Shown piece by piece: positions 25,037-35,049 of a stretch of 53,575 nucleotides of DNA. Numbering within the stretch: position 1 is the first letter of the stretch; every line of letters begins with the position of its first letter. Position numbers and translations under genes: made by a program. This stretch comes from Actinomycetota bacterium (GTDB lineage Bacteria; Actinomycetota; Actinomycetes; Streptosporangiales; Streptosporangiaceae): the NCBI GenBank assembly GCA_019240215.1, contig JAFAYQ010000037.1, forward strand, positions 1 to 53,575, written 5' to 3'. The notes beneath the pieces are model-generated. The model worked only from the letters and a program-made list of their open reading frames with translations. It was not told where the DNA came from and made no database searches.

Positions 25037-26913
25037 CGTCGTTCGTCACCGCCGTAGGAGGGGATCCGGGGTACCGGTCCCGTGTCGGGGCCGGCCGGGC
25101 GCCGTCGGCGGCCGGGCCGGGGCTGGCTGGGGTACCGGTCCGCGGGCGGGGGCGGCGGTGCCCCGTGACCCTGGTCCGGGCCGGACTCGTACGCCCAGCG
25201 GTCGTAGGGGGCCTCGTCCTGGTAAGGATTGCTGCCCCGGTAGGGAGCCCCGTAGGGCTCGCTGTCCGTGCTGTTCCCGTAGGGGTGGCTGGTCTCGTAG
25301 GGGTGGCTACCCGGGCCCGGGCCGTACCCCGGGCCGGCGCCGTAGCCGGGCGGCGGGCCAGCGCTGGGAACCGGGCCCGGCGGCTGGTAGCGCGGATCCG
25401 GCCGGTCGGGCCGGTAGGCGGCGGCGCGCGGGTCCTGGCCGTAGCCGGGCGGCGGTCCGGCCGGCCGGGCCGGCGGCGGACCGGGCCGGTAGTCAGCCTG
25501 CTCGTCCCGGTAGACCGACCGGTAGTCAGCCTGCTCGTCCCGGTAGACCGGCTGCGGAGCGGTGTCAGGCCGAGGCATCGGGCCGGTACCCGGCCGAGGC
25601 ATGGGGCCGGTACCCGCCCGCGGCTGCGGGCCACTGCCCACGCGCGGGATCGGGCCGGTGCCCGGCTGCGGCATCGGGCCGGTACCCATACGGGGCTGCG
25701 GGCCCGTATCCATGCGCGGCTGCGGGCCGGTGCCCGGCCGCGGCATCGGACCGGTACCCATGCGCGGGATCGGGCCGGTGCCCGGCTGCGGCGTCGGCCC
25801 GGTCGCGGCCCGCGGCAGCGGGCCGGTCCCCCGGGGCGGTGGACCGGCCGGGTAGCCCGGCGGCGGCCCGCCGGGGCCCGACGGCGAGCGACCCGGAGGC
25901 CGGGACCGGACCCCATAAGCGGGTTGGGGCCCGGTCCCGAAATCTGATGGCAACGGCGCCGCGATGGCCTGCGGAGCCGGCCGGGTGACCGGCGGGAACG
26001 GCTCCAGCGCGGGCAGTGCGCCGGTCCCGCCCGCGCCCGGCCGTCCGGCCGCGGCCAGCGCCGGGCTGGCCCCGGCCAGCGGCATCGTCCCGGTCAGCTG
26101 GCCCATCAGGCCGAGCGCGGCCGCCCGGGTCGGCATCGACTGGCCGCCCGCCCGGGTCGGGTCCGAGTGCGGGGAGGCCGACCGGACCGCGTCGCGCGAA
26201 CTCAGCGACGAGGCCAGGATCCGGACCAGCACCGCCACCGCGATCAGCGCGACCACGATGCCGTAGCTCCAGTACACGAACGAGCCGATCGCCTGGCGGC
26301 CGGCCAGCAGGCCGTGCAGGATGCCGAGGATCAGCGCCGCGTAGGACGAGTAGTGAATGGCGCGCCATTTCCAAGCGTGGCCACTGGCGGTAAACCGCCG
26401 CCGGATAATGCCGGTGATGACGAGTAGCACAATTATGTCGGAGGCAATGGTGCCCTCGGCCATATAAAAAGTGCGGTATTGCGAAAGAAAAGGAATAAAC
26501 GCGTCAAGCAGATGTACGTGCTGAGTGTTCGATTCCTCGAGGTGCGGCGCCGTTATCTCCAGCACGATATGGATGATCAGGAACGCCAGCGCCCCGAACG
26601 AAACCGCACGGTGCACGGCTTGCGCGAGCACCCGGTGCCCGGGCGTCATCACGATCCGGTCGGCCGCCACTACGCCCATGCAGACCGATCCGGTCAGGGC
26701 CAGCAGCGCGAATACGCCGCTGTACCTGAGCAGGAAATGGTCGGAGGCGGCCAGTACGACGTGACCAGCAGACGTCACCGCCAAACCAAATGCCAGCAGA
26801 ACAATGCCGATGCCTGCTGACATCAAGATGAGGGGTCTGCGCTCTGCGCCCTCCCGGGCGGCCGAGGAACGTGAGTCCCTGCGGTCACGCGAGCGGGTGC
26901 GGGTCGTAGTCAC
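25033..26913 (-). CDS. Ferric-reductase-like di-heme membrane protein with long proline-rich repeat tail
   Basis: 626 residues. Six membrane helices within 28-230. Two helices carry His pairs, His101/His115 and His187/His200, the 13-14 residue spacing that holds two stacked b hemes in ferric-reductase/NOX-type proteins. No FAD or NADPH domain follows. Instead residues from about 245 on are a cytoplasmic-side low-complexity tail, rich in Pro, Gly and Tyr, with 11 full copies of an 8-residue GTGPxPRx repeat and a duplicated VYRDEQADYR. The flavoprotein function is probably supplied by the overlapping NuoF-ferredoxin gene. GTG start at 26913 with AGGAGG 7 bases upstream. The electron acceptor outside is unknown. 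Confidence 0.85.
   Translation of the reverse strand: MTTTRTRSRDRRDSRSSAAREGAERRPLILMSAGIGIVLLAFGLAVTSAGHVVLAASDHFLLRYSGVFALLALTGSVCMGVVAADRIVMTPGHRVLAQAVHRAVSFGALAFLIIHIVLEITAPHLEESNTQHVHLLDAFIPFLSQYRTFYMAEGTIASDIIVLLVITGIIRRRFTASGHAWKWRAIHYSSYAALILGILHGLLAGRQAIGSFVYWSYGIVVALIAVAVLVRILASSLSSRDAVRSASPHSDPTRAGGQSMPTRAAALGLMGQLTGTMPLAGASPALAAAGRPGAGGTGALPALEPFPPVTRPAPQAIAAPLPSDFGTGPQPAYGVRSRPPGRSPSGPGGPPPGYPAGPPPRGTGPLPRAATGPTPQPGTGPIPRMGTGPMPRPGTGPQPRMDTGPQPRMGTGPMPQPGTGPIPRVGSGPQPRAGTGPMPRPGTGPMPRPDTAPQPVYRDEQADYRSVYRDEQADYRPGPPPARPAGPPPGYGQDPRAAAYRPDRPDPRYQPPGPVPSAGPPPGYGAGPGYGPGPGSHPYETSHPYGNSTDSEPYGAPYRGSNPYQDEAPYDRWAYESGPDQGHGAPPPPPADRYPSQPRPGRRRRPAGPDTGPVPRIPSYGGDERR
25486..25550. repeat. 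33-bp in-frame tandem duplication
   Basis: A 32-bp segment (25486-25517) recurs at 25519-25550 with a 33-bp period. It encodes the doubled VYRDEQADYR unit in the tail of the heme protein. Confidence 0.85.
25550..25829. repeat. 24-bp coding repeat array (about 11.5 units)
   Basis: Degenerate 24-bp units encode an 8-residue repeat, consensus GTGP-(M/Q/I)-P-(R/Q)-x, in the heme-protein tail. Nearly all changes keep the reading frame and the GP/P spacing, so selection on the protein pattern is likely. Confidence 0.85.
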
Positions 26914-27304
26914 GACGTGCCTCCTGAAGACCGTGACGATCCAAAGAGAGCCAAGGGCGACGCACTATTCATGCGGTTTAGCAATAGAGCGGAAAAGCTG
27001 CGTTATGACAGTTTTGCCATTCGAAAGGCAACCGTAGCAGGTTTGATCACGGCTTGGGCACGAATCGATATATAAAATTCCTGTGAAATCGGGTTCGTCC
27101 GATTCACCCGCACTGCCCGGGCCGCTACGATATGCGCCGGCTCAGCCCCGGCCCACCGTGACGATCGCGACCGGTGCCCGGCCCGTCCTGCGTTACGCGA
27201 AAACGGGGACACGTTCCTCCTTCGCCGTGTCCCCCGCCCGCAACCGTTATACCGGTAGCGAACCGGTCAAATCCGCCGAATGGGCATACGCCCAGGCAGA
27301 TGGA
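26914..27304. other. Intergenic region upstream of the heme-protein gene
   Basis: 391 bp between two minus-strand genes. It is AT-rich around 26960-27100 (for example CGATATATAAAATTCC near 27064), which should hold the promoter of the heme-protein/NuoF unit. A hairpin at 27205 terminates the upstream asd transcript. No open frame here looks coding. Confidence 0.6.
27205..27234 (-). terminator. Hairpin downstream of asd
   Basis: GGGGACACG and CGTGTCCCC form a perfect 9-bp stem with a 12-nt loop, about 70 bp after the asd stop on the minus strand. It has no T tract. Probably the end of the dnaX-to-asd transcription unit. Confidence 0.6.
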
Positions 27305-29691
<2,387 letters not shown>

Positions 29692-29771
29692 GAGCAGCGC
29701 ACTCCTCACGAGCGGACGGGGCTGGGGAACGCCCAGAGTTTATCCAGCGCCCGACGAACGGCCACAATCCA

Positions 29772-30332
29772 TTAAAGGACCGTGCGCTCCTCGGCCACGT
29801 CCAGCCGGGCGTGCGCGACCACCGAGTGCAGCGCCCGCAGCGCCGCCCCCGCGTGGGTGCCCCAATGATTGAAATACGAGTACTGCCACCACCACAGGGC
29901 CTCGAGCTTGCGGTCGGCCCGGTAGTGCTTGAGCCCGTGGATGAGGTCGGCCGCCACCGCCGCGATGTCGTCCGACAGCTGGAACGGCGTGGCCTGGGTG
30001 TCCGCGTACGGGTCGAACAGCTCCGCGTAGTCGTCGCAGTCGGGCAGCTGCCCGGCCAGGCCGGCCCGGAGCGCGTCCAGGTCGGGGTCGTCGCCGACCT
30101 CGGGCTCCAGGTTGCCGGCCAGGATCACGTCGGTCGTCGCGCCCAGCTGCGCCCCGGCCAGCAGGATCTGCGAGACCTCGAGCAGCAGCAGCGGGACCGC
30201 CTCGTCGCCGCCGTCGCCGGCCGCCAGCCGCTCGATCCCGTCCAGGAACAGCCGCACGTTCTCGGCGATCTGGTCGGCCAGCGGGCTCAGGTCCGGTCCG
30301 CCCGCCCCGGTGCCTTCTGGCGTGTCAGACAT
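29772..30332 (-). CDS. DUF5063 protein
   Basis: 186-residue, mostly helical, acidic protein conserved between recR and lysC in actinobacteria. Marks: an N-terminal [19 protein letters not shown] helix, [41 protein letters not shown] near 130-170, the family's aromatic signature. No catalytic motif is evident and the function is unknown. Its start overlaps the end of recR by 8 bp, so it is translationally coupled to a DNA-repair gene, while its 3' neighbour lysC begins 80 bp on. Confidence 0.88.
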   Translation of the reverse strand: MSDTPEGTGAGGPDLSPLADQIAENVRLFLDGIERLAAGDGGDEAVPLLLLEVSQILLAGAQLGATTDVILAGNLEPEVGDDPDLDALRAGLAGQLPDCDDYAELFDPYADTQATPFQLSDDIAAVAADLIHGLKHYRADRKLEALWWWQYSYFNHWGTHAGAALRALHSVVAHARLDVAEERTVL

Positions 30333-30924
30333 CCAGCAGTCTCCGTCCCTCGAAGGCCCGGCCCAGCGTGACCTCGTCCGCGTACTCCAGGTCGCCGCCG
30401 ACCGGCAGGCCGCTGGCGGGCCGGGTCACCCGCAGGCCCATCGGCTTGACCAGCCGGGCCAGGTAGGTGGCGGTCGCCTCGCCCTCCAGGTTGGGGTCGG
30501 TGGCCAGGATGAGCTCGGTGACGGTGCCGTCCGACAGCCGGGCCATCAGCTCCCGGATCCGCAGCTCCTCCGGGCCGATGCCGTCGATCGGGCTGATCGC
30601 CCCGCCCAGCACGTGGTAGCGGCCGCGGAACTCGCGGATCTTCTCGACCGCGGCGACGTCCTTGGGCTCCTCGACCACGCAGATGACCGACGGGTCACGC
30701 CGCGTGTCCAGGCAGATCCGGCACTGGTCCTCTTCGGCCACGTTCCCGCAGACGCGGCAGAACTTCACCCGCTCGGTGACCTCCACCAGCGCCGCCGCCA
30801 GCTTGCGCGCCTCGTCGGGGTCGGCCGCCAGCAGGTGGAAGGCGATCCGCTGGGCGCCCTTGGGCCCGACCCCGGGCAGCCGCCCGAGCTCGTCGATGAG
30901 GTTCTGGATGACCCCTTCGTACAC
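30325..30924 (-). CDS. recR: Recombination mediator RecR
   Basis: 199 residues, normal length. N-terminal helix-hairpin-helix ([24 protein letters not shown]), a four-Cys zinc finger (CRVCGN and CRIC, about 57-72), then a Toprim domain with [12 protein letters not shown] and [17 protein letters not shown]. RecR works with RecO and RecF to load RecA at gaps. GTG start at 30924, 45 bp after the ybaB stop. The operon order dnaX-ybaB-recR is standard. Confidence 0.97.
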   Translation of the reverse strand: MYEGVIQNLIDELGRLPGVGPKGAQRIAFHLLAADPDEARKLAAALVEVTERVKFCRVCGNVAEEDQCRICLDTRRDPSVICVVEEPKDVAAVEKIREFRGRYHVLGGAISPIDGIGPEELRIRELMARLSDGTVTELILATDPNLEGEATATYLARLVKPMGLRVTRPASGLPVGGDLEYADEVTLGRAFEGRRLLDV

Positions 30925-30969
30925 GTCAGTCCCTGTCTCGCTCGTCCCCGCCGCGCGGGCGGCCTGATC

Positions 30970-31440
30970 TCACTCGCTCTCCGGCGGCTCGGCCTGGCCC
31001 GGCAGGGGCGGGCCGCCCAGGCCACCCAGGCTGCCCAGGTCCAGGCCGCCCGCGCCCGCTGCCCCGGGGGTGCCCAGGCCGCCCGGCATGCCGGGCATCT
31101 CCGGCAGTCCCGGCATCCCGCCGCCGAGTGCGTTGGCGAACGGGCCCATCTTCTCCTGCTGGAGGTCGCCGGCCCGCGCGTAGGCGTCCCGGACCGCCGC
31201 CAGCACCAGGTCGGCGATGGTCTGGGCGGTCTCCTCGAGGTCGTCCGCGTCGATCGCTTCCGGCTTGATGGTCAGGTCCACCAGCTCGCCCTGGCCGTTG
31301 ACCCGAGCGGTGACCAGGCCACCGCCGGCGGTTCCCGACACCTCGGTGTCGGCCAGCTCCTGCTGGGCGTTGATCAGCTGTTCCTGCATCTGCTGAGCCG
31401 CGGCCAGCAGCTGTTGCATATCGAGGCCTTCAGGGTTCAC
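30970..31440 (-). CDS. YbaB/EbfC nucleoid-associated protein
   Basis: 156 residues from the GTG at 31440 (MNPEGLDMQQLLAAAQQMQEQL). The first 110 residues are the YbaB fold: a long helix, VSGTAGGGLVTARVNGQGELVDLTIKPEAID, and a second long helix. It binds DNA as a dimer and accompanies dnaX and recR in most bacteria. After the fold comes a Gly/Pro/Met-rich tail (about 115-156, for example MPGLPEMPGMPGG) that typical homologues lack or have much shorter. An ATG at 31470 is an alternative start with weaker support. Confidence 0.93.
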   Translation of the reverse strand: MNPEGLDMQQLLAAAQQMQEQLINAQQELADTEVSGTAGGGLVTARVNGQGELVDLTIKPEAIDADDLEETAQTIADLVLAAVRDAYARAGDLQQEKMGPFANALGGGMPGLPEMPGMPGGLGTPGAAGAGGLDLGSLGGLGGPPLPGQAEPPESE

Positions 31441-31510
31441 GTTGCCCCCATGAGGTGTTGTCAGCGTCAATTGGAGAGCCTACGGCCTGCCGGACACTGA
31501 GTACGCGCGG

Positions 31511-34060
31511 TCAGTCCTCGATCTCGCCGATGATCTTCCCGCCCAGCTCCCGCTGGATCAGATCCATCCCGGTGATCTCGGTCTGACCAGGGGAGGCCAT
31601 GTCCTCGGCGTCAGGGATGTCGATCTCGTCGGGGAAGCCGCCGGCCGGCCGGGATGCCCTGGTGCTGCCGTGCGCGCCGTTCCCCTGAGCTCCATTGGAC
31701 CCGTTGGTACCGGGGGCGCTCTGGCCCTGGCCACCCGGGCGGCCCTGGGTCTTGCTGGCGGGGCCGGGGTAGTCCGCGTCAGACCCTTCCGGGGCTGACT
31801 CGTCGGCCGGCCACGGATCGTCCGGCCACGACGCGTCGGTGGTCGCCGGGGCGGGTCGCACGGCGGCCGGAGCCCCGGAGCCGGCCGGGGCGGCGGGGCC
31901 GGCGGAGTCACCGGCTCCGGGCTGGGCGACCGGGCCACCCGGGGCGGGACGCTGATCCGCCCCGTCCTGGCGCACCGGGGCGGGCTGGGCCGGGGCGTCC
32001 GGGCGGCTCGGCTCGGGCGTACCCCAGCCACCCGCGGAAGCGGCGGGGGCTGAGCCGCCGGCGGCCGGGCGGGACGGACCCGCGTCGGGCCGTCCGCGGC
32101 CGCCACCCGAAGCGGCCGGGTCGCCGGCCAGCAGCGCCCTGACCTTGACGTTCAAGCCGAACTGGGCGGCCAGCACCCGCTGCAGGTCGGCGTCGCAGCC
32201 GCTGCTGGTGAAGCCCTTGACGTTGCCGTCGCGGCTGAACTGGAGGGTCAGGACGCTGTCCTCCAGCGAGTGCACCGAGGCGTTGCTGAGCAGCATCCAG
32301 GCCACCCGGCGCTCACGCTTGACCGCGTCGAGGATGGCCTGCCAGTTGTTGTTGATCGCGTCGGCGCTGGCCCCACCGCCCATGGTGGCGGCCGGGGCCG
32401 GAGCAGCCGGGGCCGGGGTGGAGGTAGCGGCAGCGGCGGCGGGCGCGGGGTCCGGGGGCGGGACGGCGGCCGCGCCGGGCCAGCCCGCCGGGCTCTCGGT
32501 GCCGCCCGCAGCGGCCGGGGCCATCGGGGCGCCCGCACCACCCGGGCCGCCCGGGGCTGCTGTGCGCTCCGAGGCCGCGGGGGCCGGGGTGGCCGGTGGG
32601 GCTGAAGCGGCCGGTGGGGCCGATGGTCGGGATGGGGCAGCCGGGCCGGACGGGGCTTCCGGGCCGGACGGGGCAGCCGGTGACGGAGTGGCGGCTGCTG
32701 TCCCGGTGGCGCTCGGGACGCTCGGAGCTCTCGGGGCCGGAGCGCTCGGGACGCCTGGAGCTCTCGGGGCTGGCGCGGCCACCGGGGCGGCTGGGGCTGG
32801 AGCCGCAGACCCGGCTATTGGCGCCGGCGCCGAACCGGCCAGTCCGCCGCCCCGTTCCACCCGTTCCAGCCGGGCCAGGAGCGCCTTCTCGTCGGTGGCG
32901 GCCGTCGGCAGCAGCACCTGGGCGCACATCAGCTCCAGCAGCAGCCGCGGCGACGTCGCCCCCCGCATCTGGTCGAGGCCGTTGCTGGTGATCTCGGCCG
33001 CCCGGGTCAGGCTGGCGATGCCGAACCGCTCGGCCTGCGCCCGCATCAGCTCGAGCCGGTCCGGCGGCGCGTCCAGCAGGCCGGTCTCCCCCGCGTCGGG
33101 CACCGAGGCCAGCACGATCAGGTCGCGGAACCGGTCCAGCAGGTCGGCCGCGAACCGGCGCGGCTCGTGGCCGCCTTCGATGATCCGGTTGACCACGCGG
33201 AACACCGTGGCGCCGTCGCCGGCCGCGAAACTGTCGGCTATTTCATCCAAAAGGGTGGCGTCGGTGTAGCCGAGCAGCGCGATCGCCCGTTCGTAGGTCA
33301 GGCCCTCTTCGTCCGATCCGGCCACCAGCTGGTCGAGCACCGACAGCGAGTCCCGGACCGAGCCCGCCCCGGCCCGCACCACCAGCGGCAGCACGTCGGG
33401 CTGGAAGCGGACCCCCTCGCTGCGGAGGATGTCCTCGAGCAGGACGCGCAGGACGGCGGGCGGCACCAGCCGGAACGGGTAGTGGTGGGTCCGGGACCGG
33501 ATGGTGGCGATGACCTTTTCCGGTTCGGTGGTGGCGAAGATGAACTTGAGGTGCGGCGGTGGCTCCTCGACCAGCTTGAGCAGGGCGTTGAAGCCCTGCT
33601 GGGTCACCATGTGCGCCTCGTCGATGATGTAGACCTTGAAGCGCCCCGCGACCGGTGCGTAGAACGCCCGCTCGCGCAGGTCACGGGCATCGTCGACGCC
33701 ACCGTGGGAGGCGGCGTCGATCTCGATCACGTCGATGCTGCCCGGGCCGGACGGCGCCAGCGCGACGCAGGACTCGCAGACCCCGCACGGATCGGGGGTC
33801 GGGCCCTGCACGCAGTTGAGCGAGCGGGCGAGGATGCGGGCGCTCGAGGTTTTGCCGCAGCCGCGCGGCCCGCTGAACAGGTAGGCGTGGTTGATGCGGC
33901 CGCTGCGCAGCGCCTGCCGGAGCGGCTCGGTGACCTGCTCCTGGCCCTTCACCTCGGCGAACGTGGCCGGCCGGTACTTGCGGTACAGCGCTAGTCCGGT
34001 CTGGGCCAGTCCGGTTTGGGCCAGCCCGGCCCCGGCCGGATTCGGGGGAGCTTCTGCCAT
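31511..34060 (-). CDS. dnaX: DNA polymerase III tau/gamma subunit
   Basis: 849 residues from the ATG at 34060 (GAGG 8 bases upstream). AAA+ clamp-loader core: Walker A GPRGCGKT, a four-Cys zinc module (CVQG, CGVCESC), Walker B IIDEAH and the IRSR arginine finger; lid and collar domains to about 390. A very long Pro/Ala/Gly-rich linker (about 400-560 and again 660-830) surrounds a conserved block (about 560-650) that should contact the polymerase, and a short C-terminal DIPDAEDM/GGKIIGEIED end. The N-terminus has a doubled GLAQT unit. The SRP RNA gene lies directly upstream on the same strand. Confidence 0.96.
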   Translation of the reverse strand: MAEAPPNPAGAGLAQTGLAQTGLALYRKYRPATFAEVKGQEQVTEPLRQALRSGRINHAYLFSGPRGCGKTSSARILARSLNCVQGPTPDPCGVCESCVALAPSGPGSIDVIEIDAASHGGVDDARDLRERAFYAPVAGRFKVYIIDEAHMVTQQGFNALLKLVEEPPPHLKFIFATTEPEKVIATIRSRTHHYPFRLVPPAVLRVLLEDILRSEGVRFQPDVLPLVVRAGAGSVRDSLSVLDQLVAGSDEEGLTYERAIALLGYTDATLLDEIADSFAAGDGATVFRVVNRIIEGGHEPRRFAADLLDRFRDLIVLASVPDAGETGLLDAPPDRLELMRAQAERFGIASLTRAAEITSNGLDQMRGATSPRLLLELMCAQVLLPTAATDEKALLARLERVERGGGLAGSAPAPIAGSAAPAPAAPVAAPAPRAPGVPSAPAPRAPSVPSATGTAAATPSPAAPSGPEAPSGPAAPSRPSAPPAASAPPATPAPAASERTAAPGGPGGAGAPMAPAAAGGTESPAGWPGAAAVPPPDPAPAAAAATSTPAPAAPAPAATMGGGASADAINNNWQAILDAVKRERRVAWMLLSNASVHSLEDSVLTLQFSRDGNVKGFTSSGCDADLQRVLAAQFGLNVKVRALLAGDPAASGGGRGRPDAGPSRPAAGGSAPAASAGGWGTPEPSRPDAPAQPAPVRQDGADQRPAPGGPVAQPGAGDSAGPAAPAGSGAPAAVRPAPATTDASWPDDPWPADESAPEGSDADYPGPASKTQGRPGGQGQSAPGTNGSNGAQGNGAHGSTRASRPAGGFPDEIDIPDAEDMASPGQTEITGMDLIQRELGGKIIGEIED

Positions 34061-34115
34061 GACTCCATCCTCGCCAGCCCGGGGTATGCCGCCGACCGTC
34101 CCTGGGACGGGAAGG

Positions 34116-34201
34116 GTCCCCCGCGCACCCGTCAGTGCCCGCGTACCCTTGCTGCCTTCCGGCCCTGGGGGGGTTGGCAGGATGCACGCCGCGCGGGGGA
34201 C
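34116..34201 (-). ncRNA. ffs: Small signal recognition particle RNA (4.5S type)
   Basis: On the minus strand GTCCCCCGCGC (5') pairs with GCGCGGGGGAC (3'), and the tip holds GGCCGGAAGGCAGCAAGGG, the conserved Ffh-binding loop (CCGGAAGG...AGCA). About 86 nt. Its place between tRNA-Ser and dnaX is the usual actinobacterial one. End positions are set by the terminal helix and may be a few bases off. Confidence 0.93.
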
Positions 34202-34304
34202 TTGGGACAGTCTAGTCATGCTCGGGACCGCCCTCGCCCGTCCGCGCCGATCCAGGCCAGAATCTGCGTCACCAGCGCGGCGCGGTCACGGTAAGCTGTC
34301 CGGC

Positions 34305-34389
34305 GGAGGATTCGCCTAGTGGCCTATGGCGCACGCTTGGAAAGCGTGTTGGGGGCAACCCCTCGAGGGTTCGAATCCCTCATCCTCCG
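34305..34389 (+). tRNA. tRNA-Ser(GGA)
   Basis: An 85-nt class II tRNA with a long variable arm. Acceptor GGAGGAT pairs with ATCCTCC. Anticodon stem CACGC/GCGTG encloses TTGGAAA, giving GGA. T arm GAGGGTTCGAATCCCTC. Discriminator G; no encoded CCA. Divergent from the SRP RNA and dnaX. Confidence 0.96.
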
Positions 34390-34513
34390 CTCTTCTGACC
34401 CGATCCGGTGTCAGTATCCGCTTGGTCACCCTCAGTTTCAGCTGCTACATCTTTGGTAGTAGAGCCCCTTCAGTAGCAGTGGCGTCCCATGCGCCACCGC
34501 GAAGGAGGAGGGC

Positions 34514-34954
34514 ATGACCACACGGACCACCACGCCGGCCCGTACGGCGCCGTCGGCCGCCCCGCCCGGGCGGCTCACCGTATTCGCCGTCCTGACCGGC
34601 CTGACGGCCCTGGCGATATTCCTGCAGGCGGTCACCGCCGGTGAATTCGTCTCCCAGCCGGGCCGGGACTCCTGGGTGACGGTGCACGGCGTGATCGCCG
34701 ACGTGTCCTGGGGACTGGCGCTGGGCACCGCCCTTTACGCGGCGATCACGCTCCGCCGGGTGGTGCCGCGGCTGGTGCTGGCGGCCGCCGTCCTGTTCGT
34801 GCTCACGCTGGCCCAGACCGGCATCGGGCATCTGATCACCGACGACAACCAGAACGGCTGGATCGCGGTGCACGTGCCGCTGGCCTTCGTCATCTTCGGC
34901 CTGACGCTGTGGCTGGCGGTGCGGGCCGCGCTGGCCCGCCGCGCGGCCCGGTAG
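34514..34954 (+). CDS. Four-helix membrane protein (DUF6220-like)
   Basis: 146 residues. After a Thr/Pro/Ala-rich start come four membrane helices: FAVLTGLTALAIFLQAVTAGEF, VHGVIADVSWGLALGTALYAAI, LVLAAAVLFVLTLAQTGIGHLI and IAVHVPLAFVIFGLTLWLAV. His residues near helices 2, 3 and 4 (VHGV, IGHLI, VHVP) resemble the pattern of small quinone- or heme-contacting membrane proteins, so DUF6220 or a cytochrome-like family is my best guess. ATG at 34514 with GGAGGAG upstream. Stands alone, closed by a short hairpin at 34961. Confidence 0.75.
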   Translation: MTTRTTTPARTAPSAAPPGRLTVFAVLTGLTALAIFLQAVTAGEFVSQPGRDSWVTVHGVIADVSWGLALGTALYAAITLRRVVPRLVLAAAVLFVLTLAQTGIGHLITDDNQNGWIAVHVPLAFVIFGLTLWLAVRAALARRAAR

Positions 34955-34960
34955 CGGCCG

Positions 34961-34979
34961 TTCCGGACTCCGTCCGGAA
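34961..34979 (+). terminator. Short perfect hairpin
   Basis: TTCCGGAC, TCC loop, GTCCGGAA: 8 paired bases just after the membrane-protein stop codon. Probably its terminator, although no T tract follows. Confidence 0.5.
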
Positions 34980-34995
34980 TCGATGTATCAAGCAC

Positions 34996-35043
34996 CCTTC
35001 CCGCCTGCTCTTGTGAGTCAATCGACGGTCGCAGGCGGGGAGG
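34996..35043 (+). promoter_or_regulatory. Hairpin burying the ribosome-binding site of the ATP-grasp gene
   Basis: CCTTCCCGCCTGC (34996-35008) pairs with GCAGGCGGGGAGG (35031-35043): 13 bp with one G-T pair, 22-nt loop. The right arm includes GGGAGG, the only plausible Shine-Dalgarno for the GTG at 35050. In RNA the site would be closed, so translation should need unfolding by a protein, ligand or upstream event. The transcription start is unknown; if it lies inside the left arm the hairpin cannot form. Confidence 0.6.
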
Positions 35044-35049
35044 ACCCAC

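Noticed and set aside
25486..25829. Regularly repeated DNA as a CRISPR array
   Set aside because: Units are contiguous, degenerate, in frame and inside a clear coding region; no unique spacers.
34326..34517. A 63-residue frame starting inside tRNA-Ser
   Set aside because: It begins in the tRNA and ends in the leader of the next gene; no coding signal.
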